Shown here piece by piece: positions 53,809 to 64,000 of a DNA stretch of 64,000 bases (position 1 is its first letter; every line of letters starts with the position of its first letter). This DNA is from Neckera pumila (lineage: Eukaryota > Streptophyta > Bryopsida > Hypnales > Neckeraceae). Where the stretch lies: assembly GCA_963969595.1 (NCBI GenBank), contig OZ018408.1, positions 27,342,108-27,406,107 on the forward strand, read 5' to 3'. The notes under the pieces are model-generated. The model did not search any database, was not told where the DNA came from, and saw only the letters and a list, made by a program, of their open reading frames with translations. The position numbers and the translations under genes were made by a program.

Positions 53809-54380
53809 TTACCCCTAAAGGACCATGAGTGCAGATTTTGAACAATGAATGAACGAAAACACACTCTAAACTCACCGAAATGCATTTTTTCATCCATCAA
53901 CTTTGAAGATTCTTATATTAGTTCTTTAGCATTTGCACGGTTCAAATTATGAAGATTTTGCTTTGCAAATATTCAATAATTCAAAAGGTATTGCAAGGTC
54001 TAGCCTTCAAAAGTAACTTTTTCAATTCAAAAAATGACCCTTCAAAATTGACTTGAATCAAAAAATCAAATAAAAATCTTCAAAAATCACTATAATTAGA
54101 ACTCAATATTTTGAACTTATAGGAAAAAAAATCTCTTAAAAATCCTAAATGTTCAATCTACAATTGATTTTAGAAGGAATTTCCAATTTTTGGCTTCAAA
54201 TTTTATCAAAAAATATTGGTATATATTTTTGTTGATCTAACCGTATGGATGTGATTTATAAATAGCATTTTACAACTATTGTTTGAGAGTCATCATTAAA
54301 ATATTCTTTGAAGTTTCATTTTATAATAGATCTTCACAATTTTAGAAATCTGGACACTCCTCCGGTCCTTTAGGAGTTAA
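53809..54380. mobile_element. TIR element, (TTAA)CCCCTAAAGGACC ends
   Basis: The left end is TTACCCCTAAAGGACCATG and the right end, reversed, is TTAACTCCTAAAGGACCGG. The interior matches 9797-10352 in the same orientation. Non-coding, MITE-like. Confidence 0.6.
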
Positions 54381-55307
54381 CCCCTAAAGGACCAACATGT
54401 GTTTTTTGGCTATATAAAATTTTTGAGCAGGTATGTGTGACTAGAGATTTCCATATTTTAGGCTGAAATTTTAGTAAAAGGTGGGCGCAAAGAGTATCTT
54501 TCATACGCACTAAATTTCATGACATTTGGAAATGTGAGTCAAAAGTTATGGCCTAATATGTTAATTTTTTTTCGTAACTGGGCAGTTTGGGCAAATCAGA
54601 CAAAAGTCACTTTTTTCAAAAATAAAAATTTGAAATTGGTTTTCTAGAGTTATATACACATAAAAAGCTTTGCATCCTCCCATTTTGATCAATGAATCAA
54701 AAATTATGAAGATTTTCAATTTGCGGGTAGTTATGGATTTTTTACTCTGAAATAAACTTTGAAGTCCTTTATCTTACTCAATTTTCAATATTTTTTGAAA
54801 AAAATAAAATCATAGGATGTAGATTATTTATAACAACATTGACACCATTGGGATTAGCAATTTTCAATGCCAGAATAAAATTCTTGACAATTTTGTATTT
54901 TTGAATCATTCTCTACTACTATCTACTTACTATTTTTTCCCTATATGTTGTACAATTTCAAATGAAGTGAAATTTTTAGGCATATAGCCAACTTATCTAG
55001 GAAAAGGAATTCAAAGAAGTACCATCATTTTGGACATTTTTTCATTGAAAAGTGAGCTTGTGAAATGTTGTTGCCCTGTTTTTCGCAGGGGCCTACAAAA
55101 TGGTTTTAGTGAATTTGAATGCTTGTATCTTGCAATCCACGAGGTGGAACTTTCTGAAATTTTTACCATATGTTCTCAAGTCAGCACACTACAAGATCCT
55201 ACCGTTACATTCTTCAAAAAAAGTTTTTTTCAAAAATTGGATGCTTGTACTAAAAATGGCAGTTTTTGAGCATTTTTGGTGAAAACATAGACATAGAACT
55301 TTAGGGG
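54377..55307. mobile_element. Adjacent TIR element, AACCCCTAAAG ends
   Basis: Starts TTAACCCCTAAAGGACCAAC, directly overlapping the end of its neighbour, and closes with CTTTAGGGGTTG (55299-55310). The inverted match is about 11-12 bp. The interior differs from the neighbour. No coding frame is recognised. Confidence 0.45.
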
Positions 55308-55463
55308 TTGAAGATCTTTTTACCCAATATGGACAATGCACTAGCGCATATAGAACACGGTATTTTGGCATGATAAGGTTGAGATGTGAAAATGGCATTC
55401 GCATGAAAGATGCTAAATTCCTGAATCATCAATCCAATTGTTTTTGCGTGGCCATATACTGAG

Positions 55464-55542
55464 GCATAATTCGTATTCTGTAGTGCATAATTCGTATTCT
55501 GTAGTGCATAATTCGTATTCTGTAGTGCATAATTCGTATTCT
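55464..55542 (+). repeat. 21-bp tandem repeat, about 3.8 copies
   Basis: GCATAATTCGTATTCTGTAG plus T is repeated three times exactly and once partly. Confidence 0.9.
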
Positions 55543-55742
55543 ACTCTAGGAATCAGAATACAGTACCATATAATAAACCTGAAGGGTTAGGGAACCAAAG
55601 AAGGTTGGGTTACCTAATTCCCTTATGTCATTGTCCATCACTCAATTGTGAATTGTCAATGGTTCTGGAAGCACACTCTGAAAGTCAGGGACTGTCGTCG
55701 GAAAGCTTGATCCTTTCCCCAAGACTCTTCCTTCTGAGCCCA

Positions 55743-56189
55743 ATAAGGTAAAAGACCCCATTGCGGTCAGAATTAGGAGTGTGCCTACATGCCATTGCTA
55801 AAACTTTTCAAATTTTTTCCCACACAAAGATAAGTGTGAGAGACAGTGAGGGCATTTGAAATTATATTTTTTGGACTAAGTATGAATTAGTTCTGAATTT
55901 TTGAAGTGATCAGCCCATAGGAGTCTGTAGGCTACTTCATGACCAACAAAATCTGAATCCAATATGGTCATCTTCCTACCCAATGTAGTCACAACATTTT
56001 CAAACATGGAAGACCTAAAAAGTCAATTTTTACAAAGAATTTTACACTGAAAAGTTGGAAGTACCTATTGAGGTCACTAATTACTCCATAACTACCATGT
56101 AAGGCATTGATTGTGGTCTAAAAAACCACAATGAGGTCATTAGGTGTCCATCATGGGTCATTTGACCGCAATGGGGTCATTTACCTTAG
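55743..56189. mobile_element. MITE related to 14461-14937, inverted orientation
   Basis: The ends are ATAAGGTAAAAGACCCCATT and, reversed, CTAAGGTAAATGACCCCATT. The interior is the reverse complement of the 14.5-kb copy (shared 'cccacacaaagataagtgtg', 'aaaaagtcaattttta'). It is more decayed, without a clear TA duplication. Confidence 0.7.
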
Positions 56190-56559
56190 TCACCCTCGAA
56201 CAACACACGCAGTCCCACATACCCATTGAATTAATATACTAAAATTAATTAATATTAATTAATATTAATTAACATACGTAAAATATAATGGAAGTGCCTT
56301 GAATGTTCTCACTCATCAAAAGCAGTCAAGTCCAGATTTGTGTAAAGTAAGTTTAGTGCTATGAGCCTTTTAAGTTATGGTGAGTTTTTCTTTTTCCACC
56401 CACGCTTGTATTGTTATGGATGTAAAAATCTGCCCCTCTTTTGGACCGTAAATTGTGTATATAAGCATAACCTACGATATCTAATTCGGGGTCTGGGATC
56501 CGCATGTGAATTCCAAATGTTAAATTTTTTTCATTCGCGGTGAATTATTTGTTCCTGCG

Positions 56560-57300
56560 TTTTGCCCGAAGCTCCAACTTTTGACTCTTCAGAGGGCTAC
56601 AGAAGCACTGCAGTACAGTACTGTAGTCCCGTCAAGTCCTGCCCAGAACGCGTATTCCTGGAATCCTGGGGACGCGGAAACGAAGCTTCCGCGACCATTC
56701 GAAGTCACCAGGCCCTCTCACAAGAAGCCCGAACTCCTCCCATCATCCGATCAGACACACGCAGCCACAGCTCGCCTGCGATGGGTCTGACGTCCCTTCT
56801 TCATCTGGTGGAGCTCACAATGCGTCTTCTTCACATCGCAGAAGAGCTTGCGATGGGGGGTCCTTGTTCTCCTGGTGGAGCTCGAGTGCGCCCTCAAAGA
56901 TCTCCGTCTGCCCTCTCCAGCTCTGAGTGGTGTGTTAGAGAGCTCGGGAGAGCGGGAAGAGGTCTTGGAGGCTGCGCTGGGCTGCAATTACTCTCCATTG
57001 GGGTGCAGTAACACACTCCCTCCCGTCTGGTCGATCGAGAGAAGAGAGAGAGAGAGAGAAAGGGTTTTGGGTGAGGTTGGGTTGGTGGATCCCGGTGGTT
57101 GCACAACGACGGGATTGTACGCAGAGATGTCAAAGCATATATTTAATGGATCAAACGGGTACGTACTACGCTTTGAGATCTCTGTGTACGATACCTTTTT
57201 TGAGCAGCTGGGAGCGACCTGAGGACCTACGGCGGTGTGTGTGTGTTTTGTGGTGGGAGGGGTTCTTGGAGGGGAGCTTTGCATGTTGAGTTATGTTGGG
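56560..57300. promoter_or_regulatory. G+C-rich, promoter-like island with a GA repeat
   Basis: Base composition jumps from AT-rich to G+C-rich. (GA)n at about 57042-57060 resembles the GA tracts of plant 5' leaders. An ATG at 57127 (MSKHIFNGSNG) runs to a possible donor (GGGTACGT at about 57158), but no downstream exon could be joined in frame. This could be the 5' end of an unidentified plus-strand gene or of a non-coding transcript. Confidence 0.35.
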
Positions 57301-60300
57301 GTTTTGGTTTGCGGGGATGAGAGGCGGTGATGTAGGGTTTGTTGCTGAAGTTTTGAGTTCATCGTTTTCAGTCTTGAGTTTCTGCTTGGTAGTATTCCGT
57401 TTCTTGTCTGACTGGAGAATTTAGAATCTGATTTAGTGAACACATGCTTGTGACTGGGTCGAAATCGACTATGAATGAAGATTCACTCATAGTCGATTCA
57501 TTCATGTACCATTTTGGAGGTTGAATTAATCCTCTGTAATGACGTTGTCTTGGGAAGAATGGATTTACGAATGTACTCACATGTGTTCACAACTTGAGAT
57601 GTGGAAATGGTCCAATTACTAGTGCTCAACATGACTGAGGATATGCAGGGGAGCAGCAATTTCGATGTGACGTCAAAGAGGGTCTAAAGGGTTGGTAGTA
57701 GAAAAATGTGGTCCTTTTACTGTGTCGTTCGACTGCTATACTGCGCTTTAAATTTGTCAGGAAGAAGTGAAGAACTGAAATAAATAGCTCTCTACACTCC
57801 ACTTCAGTTACTTCATCAGAGTCCTCTGGTGCGCAAATTACAATTGAATGTGGTCTGCCATTCCATTTAATCCTTCGCATCCAAAGCTTTGCATGAGTAT
57901 TTAATAATCCAACCCTTTAGTTCATAACCGCGAAAGTTCCCCATCGGACGATATTCTCATTACAGTAAGTTAGTGTCTTATGTGTCTTTCTCACAATGAA
58001 CTTTCTGCACGTCTGCACGTCTGTACTGGTCTTCAGTGAGTGACTGGGTCCGTCCTTGCGATTTGGCGTGCTGTATTCGCAAAAAGAGGTACTAATTCAC
58101 GATGGCTGCGACTTGTCTAAGCTTACTGCCCTGTTCTTAAATCCACCAAATCTCATCACTAATTTTAGTTCCAGAATACCATTCTGAGTTGCTGTTGCAG
58201 AGATCATACTGTTACAGCAACCCCACGGCAACTCGCCGAAGGCCACTCAACACGGGCAATGAGCAGGCCGTGGTTTGGAAACTGCCCCAACCCATGCCTG
58301 ACTACCGCCAAAATGAAGAAGGCACGGGCAAATGGAGACTCTTAGGCACAGCTCCCCATGCTATATAAAAATCCTTTTGTCCCCACCTTTTCAAAAGCTT
58401 CTCTTGAAAAGTTGAAGAGATTCTCTTCATAATAATAAAATAAGGACTATAAGTGGATATTTCACTACTTGATGAGGCTTCCTGTGGGGCCATGACTCTT
58501 CAATTAATACGGTTGCACATCAAACAATGAAATTTGTCCATTTGGCGTCCCTTTTCCGCAAGTCAAGTGTGGGGTTGCCCTTAGACATTAGAACTTCTGC
58601 AAAAGTAACAGGCCTTGGAACCAGGCTCAAATCCCCATGCTCCCAAATTTCAAAGAAGTCTTGATATGTATCACTTGAGAGAAGTCATTGCTTTAGGGAA
58701 GTTCACTTCAGAGAAGTTCTACTGTTATCATCATTCTTTATTAGGGCCTCTTAAGAGATTGGTAAGTAAAAATTAAAGCATTGGAAGATAAGAAGATCCC
58801 ACTGATTGTCTTGCTAGCCTCGGTGAGCAAAAATAGGAGACTTCATGTTTCATCAAAATTGGTGAACAGTCCCATTGGTGGAGATTGGTCTATGATGGAG
58901 GGAATCGATATATGTGCTACCCACCAAGTCCACATGTCAATGCAATTGCCCACTTTACCCTTGTAGATCCCCTCACAAACTTTGCCCACCATTCTCACAC
59001 GCCACATTGTTGCTTAAAGGTATGTTCGCACTTGATATAAAAGAGTGTTGTTACTAAAGATCTTAGGAACAAATTTAGACCTACTTCTGGACCAGATTCA
59101 CATTCCAAACATCAACCCTAACACCAAGTATGAACATGCCTTAACCTCCAATGACCACAAGGGTCGTATTGCTGTCCAGGTCACGAGCTTTGATTGTTGT
59201 AGCATCGTTCTCATCTGGAACTTACTCCATAGCCAATGAAGTAATTGAGCAGGAGTCGAAAACCGAAAGACTTTTTGTTTTCCTTCAGAAATAATTAATT
59301 GCAAGGGAGTGCAAGCAGTCTACAGACGCCGGCTTCACTCCTTGGCAACTGCATTTCTCAATGCACCAAATCTGTCAAGGTTCCGTTTCATTTGTTTCAT
59401 AAAAAAATAAAAAAATAAATGTCAAAGTCAAAATATAACCACCATAAGGTAAAAGTAAAAAGGAAACAAGGAAATCTTGCACCGAGGTGAAAACACCCAA
59501 AATTGTCAAAAATAAGCAATTCAGCATAGCTCGAGGTACCTTCTTCAAGAATTAAAATTTTTGTAGTATTAGCAATTGAAAATTATGAATTTTTAAAAAG
59601 ACATAGAAATTGAGGATAAGACATATAATTACTATGAATTTTCAAATTGGAAGCTCCCTAGGCCATTAATGAAACCGTCACATAGCCTGGTCATCAAAAT
59701 CTAGAAAATCATCAATCAACTAAGCACAGCTAAATATGGGAACAATATCATTGCACTTTTAAGGACACCTTCAATAGAAGTCTATTTGTCAAGAATAGCT
59801 ACACGGACATTTTTGGATGTTTTCACCTCAAAAGTCAAAAATTCTCACACAAGGGGCCTAATGCAAAACCGTATCAAAATCAAACAATATTATATTATTT
59901 TAAAATGCCAAAATAATAAGATATTGGAATTTCAAGAAATAGCGAAACCTTAAATGAAAATTCTTGATAATTGTTAGAATTGATTTTCTAAAATTGATAA
60001 AGTATTCTAATATTCTTTATATCTCAAAATAAATCTATGGTTTCTAGTGAGAAATTGTGGAAATATCACAAATTTATTTTGAGACAAGAAGAGTATCATT
60101 CATGGCATGAGGTTGATTAACCTTTTATAACACCTAAATCTTTATATTTTAATTTTGGACATTTTTGCTAATATCTTTGCACAAATATATTATTTACTTA
60201 ACAATAATTAAATTGGTCATAAAAGAAGGCTATCTATTGAATAGTCAAGTATTTCTTTAAATGAAGAATTATTTGGAGGAAACATTGCCCAAAAGTACTT

Positions 60301-61226
60301 TGTTCATCATCCCAAACATTAACTTTGGAACACTTAGAGATCAACATATCAATGGCCTTGCATTGTATATGCAATGATGTTTTGATTTGCATTTGATTTT
60401 TCGTAGTTCTTAGAATCTAAAATAGAATTGAATAAAAAAAGCCTCTATCCAAAGGTATTGTTAATAATAAATAGATACTACTCCCTCTGTCCTACAAAAA
60501 CCTTCTACCACAAGGAATAAATTGTATTTTTAGTCTTCATGCCAATGATACATGCATTTAGAAACCAACAACCCATCCTTTAGATCTATGCAAAATCTTC
60601 CATTCAGGTGCTGTCATTTAGGCACCCAAAGTCCATACCAAAAGTATCATATTCTTGATGATTTAAAGGTTGGTGGCAACAATGGAATCTAATCATTTTT
60701 GACTACCTACCTCCACAATCATAGACTCTGTCGTTTCAAGGTGTCCTAAGTTTAGTTGCAAAGTTTGCCTATATGAGACCAAAATTTAAAAAATCACTTG
60801 CACTCAATCATGGCTACCAATAAAATTAGCTCAGAAATAGCTCATCTTACCTTATTGCAAAAGTAAAGTGCTCCTACCTTATTGCAAGAGGAAAGTGCTC
60901 CTACCTTTTCCAGGGAGAAGATTACACAAAGAGAGCAAACAGGACGAAAATAACCTTAAAGCTATGGATTTGACACGAAGGGTACTTCTTCACCCTGAAT
61001 GGTAACTTCTGTTGAATCATATACACTTGATGTTACACAGGCAAATGTCACTTGACCACTTTACACTAAATTAAAAGTCACAATTGGTAGTGATACTAAC
61101 TAAACTACCTCCAATAAAATGAAGAGGTTTTTTTCTTTGGATAACAAGAATGACAAGCAACAAAATGTATCTTGCTTGACAACAGCAAGTCTCAGTACGT
61201 GTACACCTGTAAATATATCCTCAAAC
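57301..61226. other. Spacer without a supported gene
   Basis: AT-rich in the right half. At 60481 CTCCCTCTGTCC looks like a single Stowaway end without a partner. A candidate acceptor and short exon at about 57646-57690 (GSSNFDVTSKRV, stop) could not be joined in frame to the island upstream. Nothing else is recognisable. Confidence 0.4.
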
Positions 61227-64000
61227 TCATCCATCTGCTCTTGACACAGCTTCCTTGCGTAAAGAGCGGTCGATATCTCTTGAAAAAGGCCACACTGCGG
61301 GTTCTGGAACCTCAGGTTCCATTTCTCGGAGTTGCTCTAGTCGCCGTAAAACATCTAATCGCTCAGATCCATAAGCACTTGGAATCTGAACTCCGCATCA
61401 ACGAAATATTAGAAGTGTTGCATAGACAAACATGAAAAAAAATCTCCACTTCTACAGCCTTCAACTATCTTCACCGTTTGTTTCTGCCCAGTGAGTGTAC
61501 TTTTTTGCGCTGTTTAGCTTGATTTTATGCACATTCGATCCGTTGCAAATACTAGTCCTAGTCATTTCGTCATCGAATAGATGGGAAAAGGCTTACCAAA
61601 GCAGGGACATATTTCTGGATTGCAGCTAATATGGCTGCATGTCCAATAGCCGTAACCTGTGCACAGCAGAACGTCAGAAAACTTGTCGAGCTTATAATAG
61701 AAGTAAAATGTGCATAAGATGGCAATTCTACGAGATAGCATTGACGAGCATCAACTGGAGTTTTCTTTAATAACAAAGTAGAGCGCAGGTCTCCCAGCAA
61801 CTTACAGGCAGAAGCATGAGAATTCCAATGGGTACAACAGATACAATGTCGGTAAGCGTGCGTTTCAATATCTTCGTCTCGCGACTTGTCAATTTTTGAC
61901 CCAACAATCTCCGTCTCAGAAGAACCAAAGAAGCTCCCACATCCGTACCCAACAAACACGAGCCTCTCCATACATCCTGTGAATACAAGACCCACCAAGG
62001 TTAGCGACGTAATTGGAAGCAAGTGTGAGCACAAAGTTTTGGATCATCTAGTACGCCACCAAGCTAAATAGCCATAATATATTCTTCTCATTCTTTGTAA
62101 GTGAAACGAGTTGCAGGAAGACTAGTTATATTCAATCTTGCAAACTGGCTTCATGAAAGGAATTGGATTCTCAAAAACATTCTTAAGAAATACTGATGAA
62201 CTGTGAATGAACTCTTACAACACTAGCATCTTTCAGCTTCTCAATCGACTTGGTAAAAAGACCGCCACTTTCCACAGTTAGGTCCAAATTTTGATCCATC
62301 TTAGCCAAGGCAGTGGTTGTTGCAACCTCATAAACAGATGCTCTCTCCCACTCCTCCTGTGACAATGACTGCATAAAGAAGAGCTTCAGACTTCCAGTTG
62401 CTTTGAAGGACAACCAATAGTATCAGTATAGTATAAAAGCATAAGATGACAAATTGTACCCTAAACAATATCCAAATGAACTGATAATATAAATCTAACA
62501 GCTCAATCTCTATGCTTCAATATTTAGATTAACTCTTAAAAGAGTAAAAACACAAAAAAAATACAAATGAACATAATTTACCCGCACAGAGGCTGATTGA
62601 TCAGCAGATTGTTGAATCCGTGACTCCATCTCAGTCAACTCTGCCATCAAGTGTTCAAATGTTTTGACATTCTTTGATGCTGCACCTGCTTCTAACATAG
62701 CTGCCTTAGTTGTATTCTCGTCAGTAACACCAGCCTGCACACCCCATATGAAGACACTTATCAGATAACAACACTAATACTTCAATCGATTTCAAAAAAT
62801 CATACAAAACCATGCCATTTCCAAATTTCCACATTCCCAAACTAGACACAAACAGTTTCACCGTTGATGCAGTGGGGCATAGACAATACACAAGCAGGAC
62901 TCATCACAGAGATCAAGACATACATATCTGTTTGCCGTGTCAGAGAGGTCGCTCCTCCTCCTGAAGCAACAAACCCGACTGTAAATCAGATTCATCACTT
63001 TGGACTTTCGTTATAAACAATACGGTCTCTTTGATCTTCAACGTAGAATAGTTATTCCGCAGACCTTGCAACCTCGACCACGAATTGGCAAGAGGCGCCG
63101 TCACTGCTATAAGTACATTTGAGAACCACGGCCCAAAAGTCAATATCCGTATATACAAATCCTCCACACCACACAATTAATTGTCCCGTAAACCTGCGAG
63201 TCGCAACCAACATACCTTCTTTGGGATTGAAACCTCGAGTCATCTGCAGTAGCTCCCAAACTGGAATCTGAGGAACTTACACTCTGTGGTTCAATCCGAC
63301 CGCTCGTAACCGTCTCTTGCTCAGCCTTTAAAACCAGCAGAACACCCAATGTGAAACCAGGTTAACATACCAGAAGTCTTCACACAGAATTTGAAACTCA
63401 AAAGGGAAGATGAAAGTCCAATATGAGAAGCAACTAAATGACGATTCTCATTATAGATGTGAAAACAAAAGAACTGCAATTGCACGACCAGGAATTACAT
63501 CGCCAACCTGGAATTCCAAGATCCTCAATTCCTTCGCAGAGGATTTATATTTGAGAGAGGCTTTTAAGATTTCGACATCCTGTTTCAATGACCTGATCTT
63601 GTCAAGATCTGCGCGTAGCCGTTCGTTTCCTGGTAAACCTGCATCCTCAGATTCTTTGACCAGCAATTCCAACTTCGCTAATGCAATTTCGACGCTCTGT
63701 AGTTCCTGCAACAAGCGTTCCACACTCAACTCCCAAAATTTGAGGGCAGTCAAAGACACGGTTGCATCATCTTCAAGATGGTAATGGTCAAAAGAGTGGT
63801 AAACGTAGAAAAGAGCATTTCTCATTTGTGAAAAATAATACCAAATATGCCGACAGCATGAGCAACAATAGATGTTCAAGCAAAAGCTATATTAAACAAA
63901 CCAGAGTTGCTTAGAACTCCATATACCATGACGACAACAATAGCTCCGAGCAGTAAACGTGGTGAAAAGGAAATACTTGAGTACCTTGTCTACCGATTTT
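61227..64000 (-). CDS. LETM1-like protein, 5' end outside the window
   Basis: Exons on the minus strand: about 63840-63508, 63325-63216, 62978-62924 (tentative), 62734-62582, 62368-62219, 61976-61806, 61656-61597, 61385-61227 (TGA). The C-terminal block (KILKRTLTDIVSVVPIGI, then LMLLPVTAIGHAAILA, AIQKYVPALIPSAYGSERLD) is the conserved membrane segment and following region of LETM1-domain proteins, which take part in cation/proton exchange and organelle volume control, usually in mitochondria. Preceding parts are coiled: ELQSVEIALAKLELLVKES and a block with LMAELTEMESRIQQSAD. The serine-rich linker (SVSSSDSSLGATADDS) is typical of the plant LETM1-like group. The exon 62978-62924 keeps frame, but an acceptor at 62961 would too. 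The start of the 63.8-kb exon is unresolved; a donor at 63985 suggests another exon at the window edge. Confidence 0.85.

Noticed and set aside
56562..57011. 149-codon open frame in the G+C-rich island
   Set aside because: Several frames are open here at once on both strands, as expected from high G+C; no motif.
59098..59304. 68-codon minus-strand frame
   Set aside because: No similarity to copia domains or other families could be seen; too short to call.
60481..60492. Stowaway-like end CTCCCTCTGTCC
   Set aside because: No matching inverted end was found within about 700 bp, so an element cannot be claimed.

Overview
The window is nuclear DNA from a land plant. The evidence is interrupted genes with short GT-AG introns, Ty1/copia retrotransposons primed by initiator methionine tRNA, Stowaway-type and other MITEs, and plant-type products (GPI-type lipid transfer proteins, a GH9 endoglucanase, a membrane-anchored prolyl 4-hydroxylase, a plant LETM1-like protein). 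The AT-rich, repeat-dense spacers and gene style would suit a lycophyte, fern or bryophyte, but the sequence alone does not fix the species.

Layout from left to right. 1-1336: 3' end of a C2HC zinc-finger gene (+). 3741-6773: eight-exon prolyl 4-hydroxylase (-). 8350-14940: AT-rich stretch of non-autonomous elements, including two large foldback elements, a 296-bp MITE and a 477-bp TA-flanked MITE. 15272-17996: nine-exon EMC2 (+). 19807-20546 and 22927-24124: two tandem lipid-transfer-protein genes (+), each with one intron and a TATA box. 25180-42306: retrotransposon block with two copia elements on the minus strand, at least two older copia relics on the plus strand, and DNA transposons inserted into them up to four levels deep. 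43258-47456: twelve-exon NAPE-PLD-type metallo-beta-lactamase (+). 48394-51717: eight-exon GH9 glucanase (-), convergent with NAPE-PLD. 53800-56190: further TIR elements and a 21-bp tandem repeat. 61227-64000: 3' part of a LETM1-like gene (-) whose 5' end lies beyond the window.

The genes do not form a functional cluster; they are unrelated housekeeping or cell-surface genes. P4H (hydroxyproline-rich wall proteins), GH9 (glucan remodelling) and the LTPs (cell surface, cuticle) all work in or for the cell wall. EMC2 acts in ER membrane-protein insertion, NAPE-PLD in phospholipid metabolism, and the LETM1-like protein probably in organelle membranes. Gene models were assembled by joining exons by hand. 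Most junctions keep frame exactly and restore family motifs; uncertain joins are stated in the entries.

I found no clearly new system. The most informative features are the nested transposon stack with its internally dated order of insertion, an in-frame TAG shared by two different copia elements, a lipid transfer protein lacking one of its eight cysteines, and a 24-nt exact copy of GH9 coding sequence in the spacer next to it.
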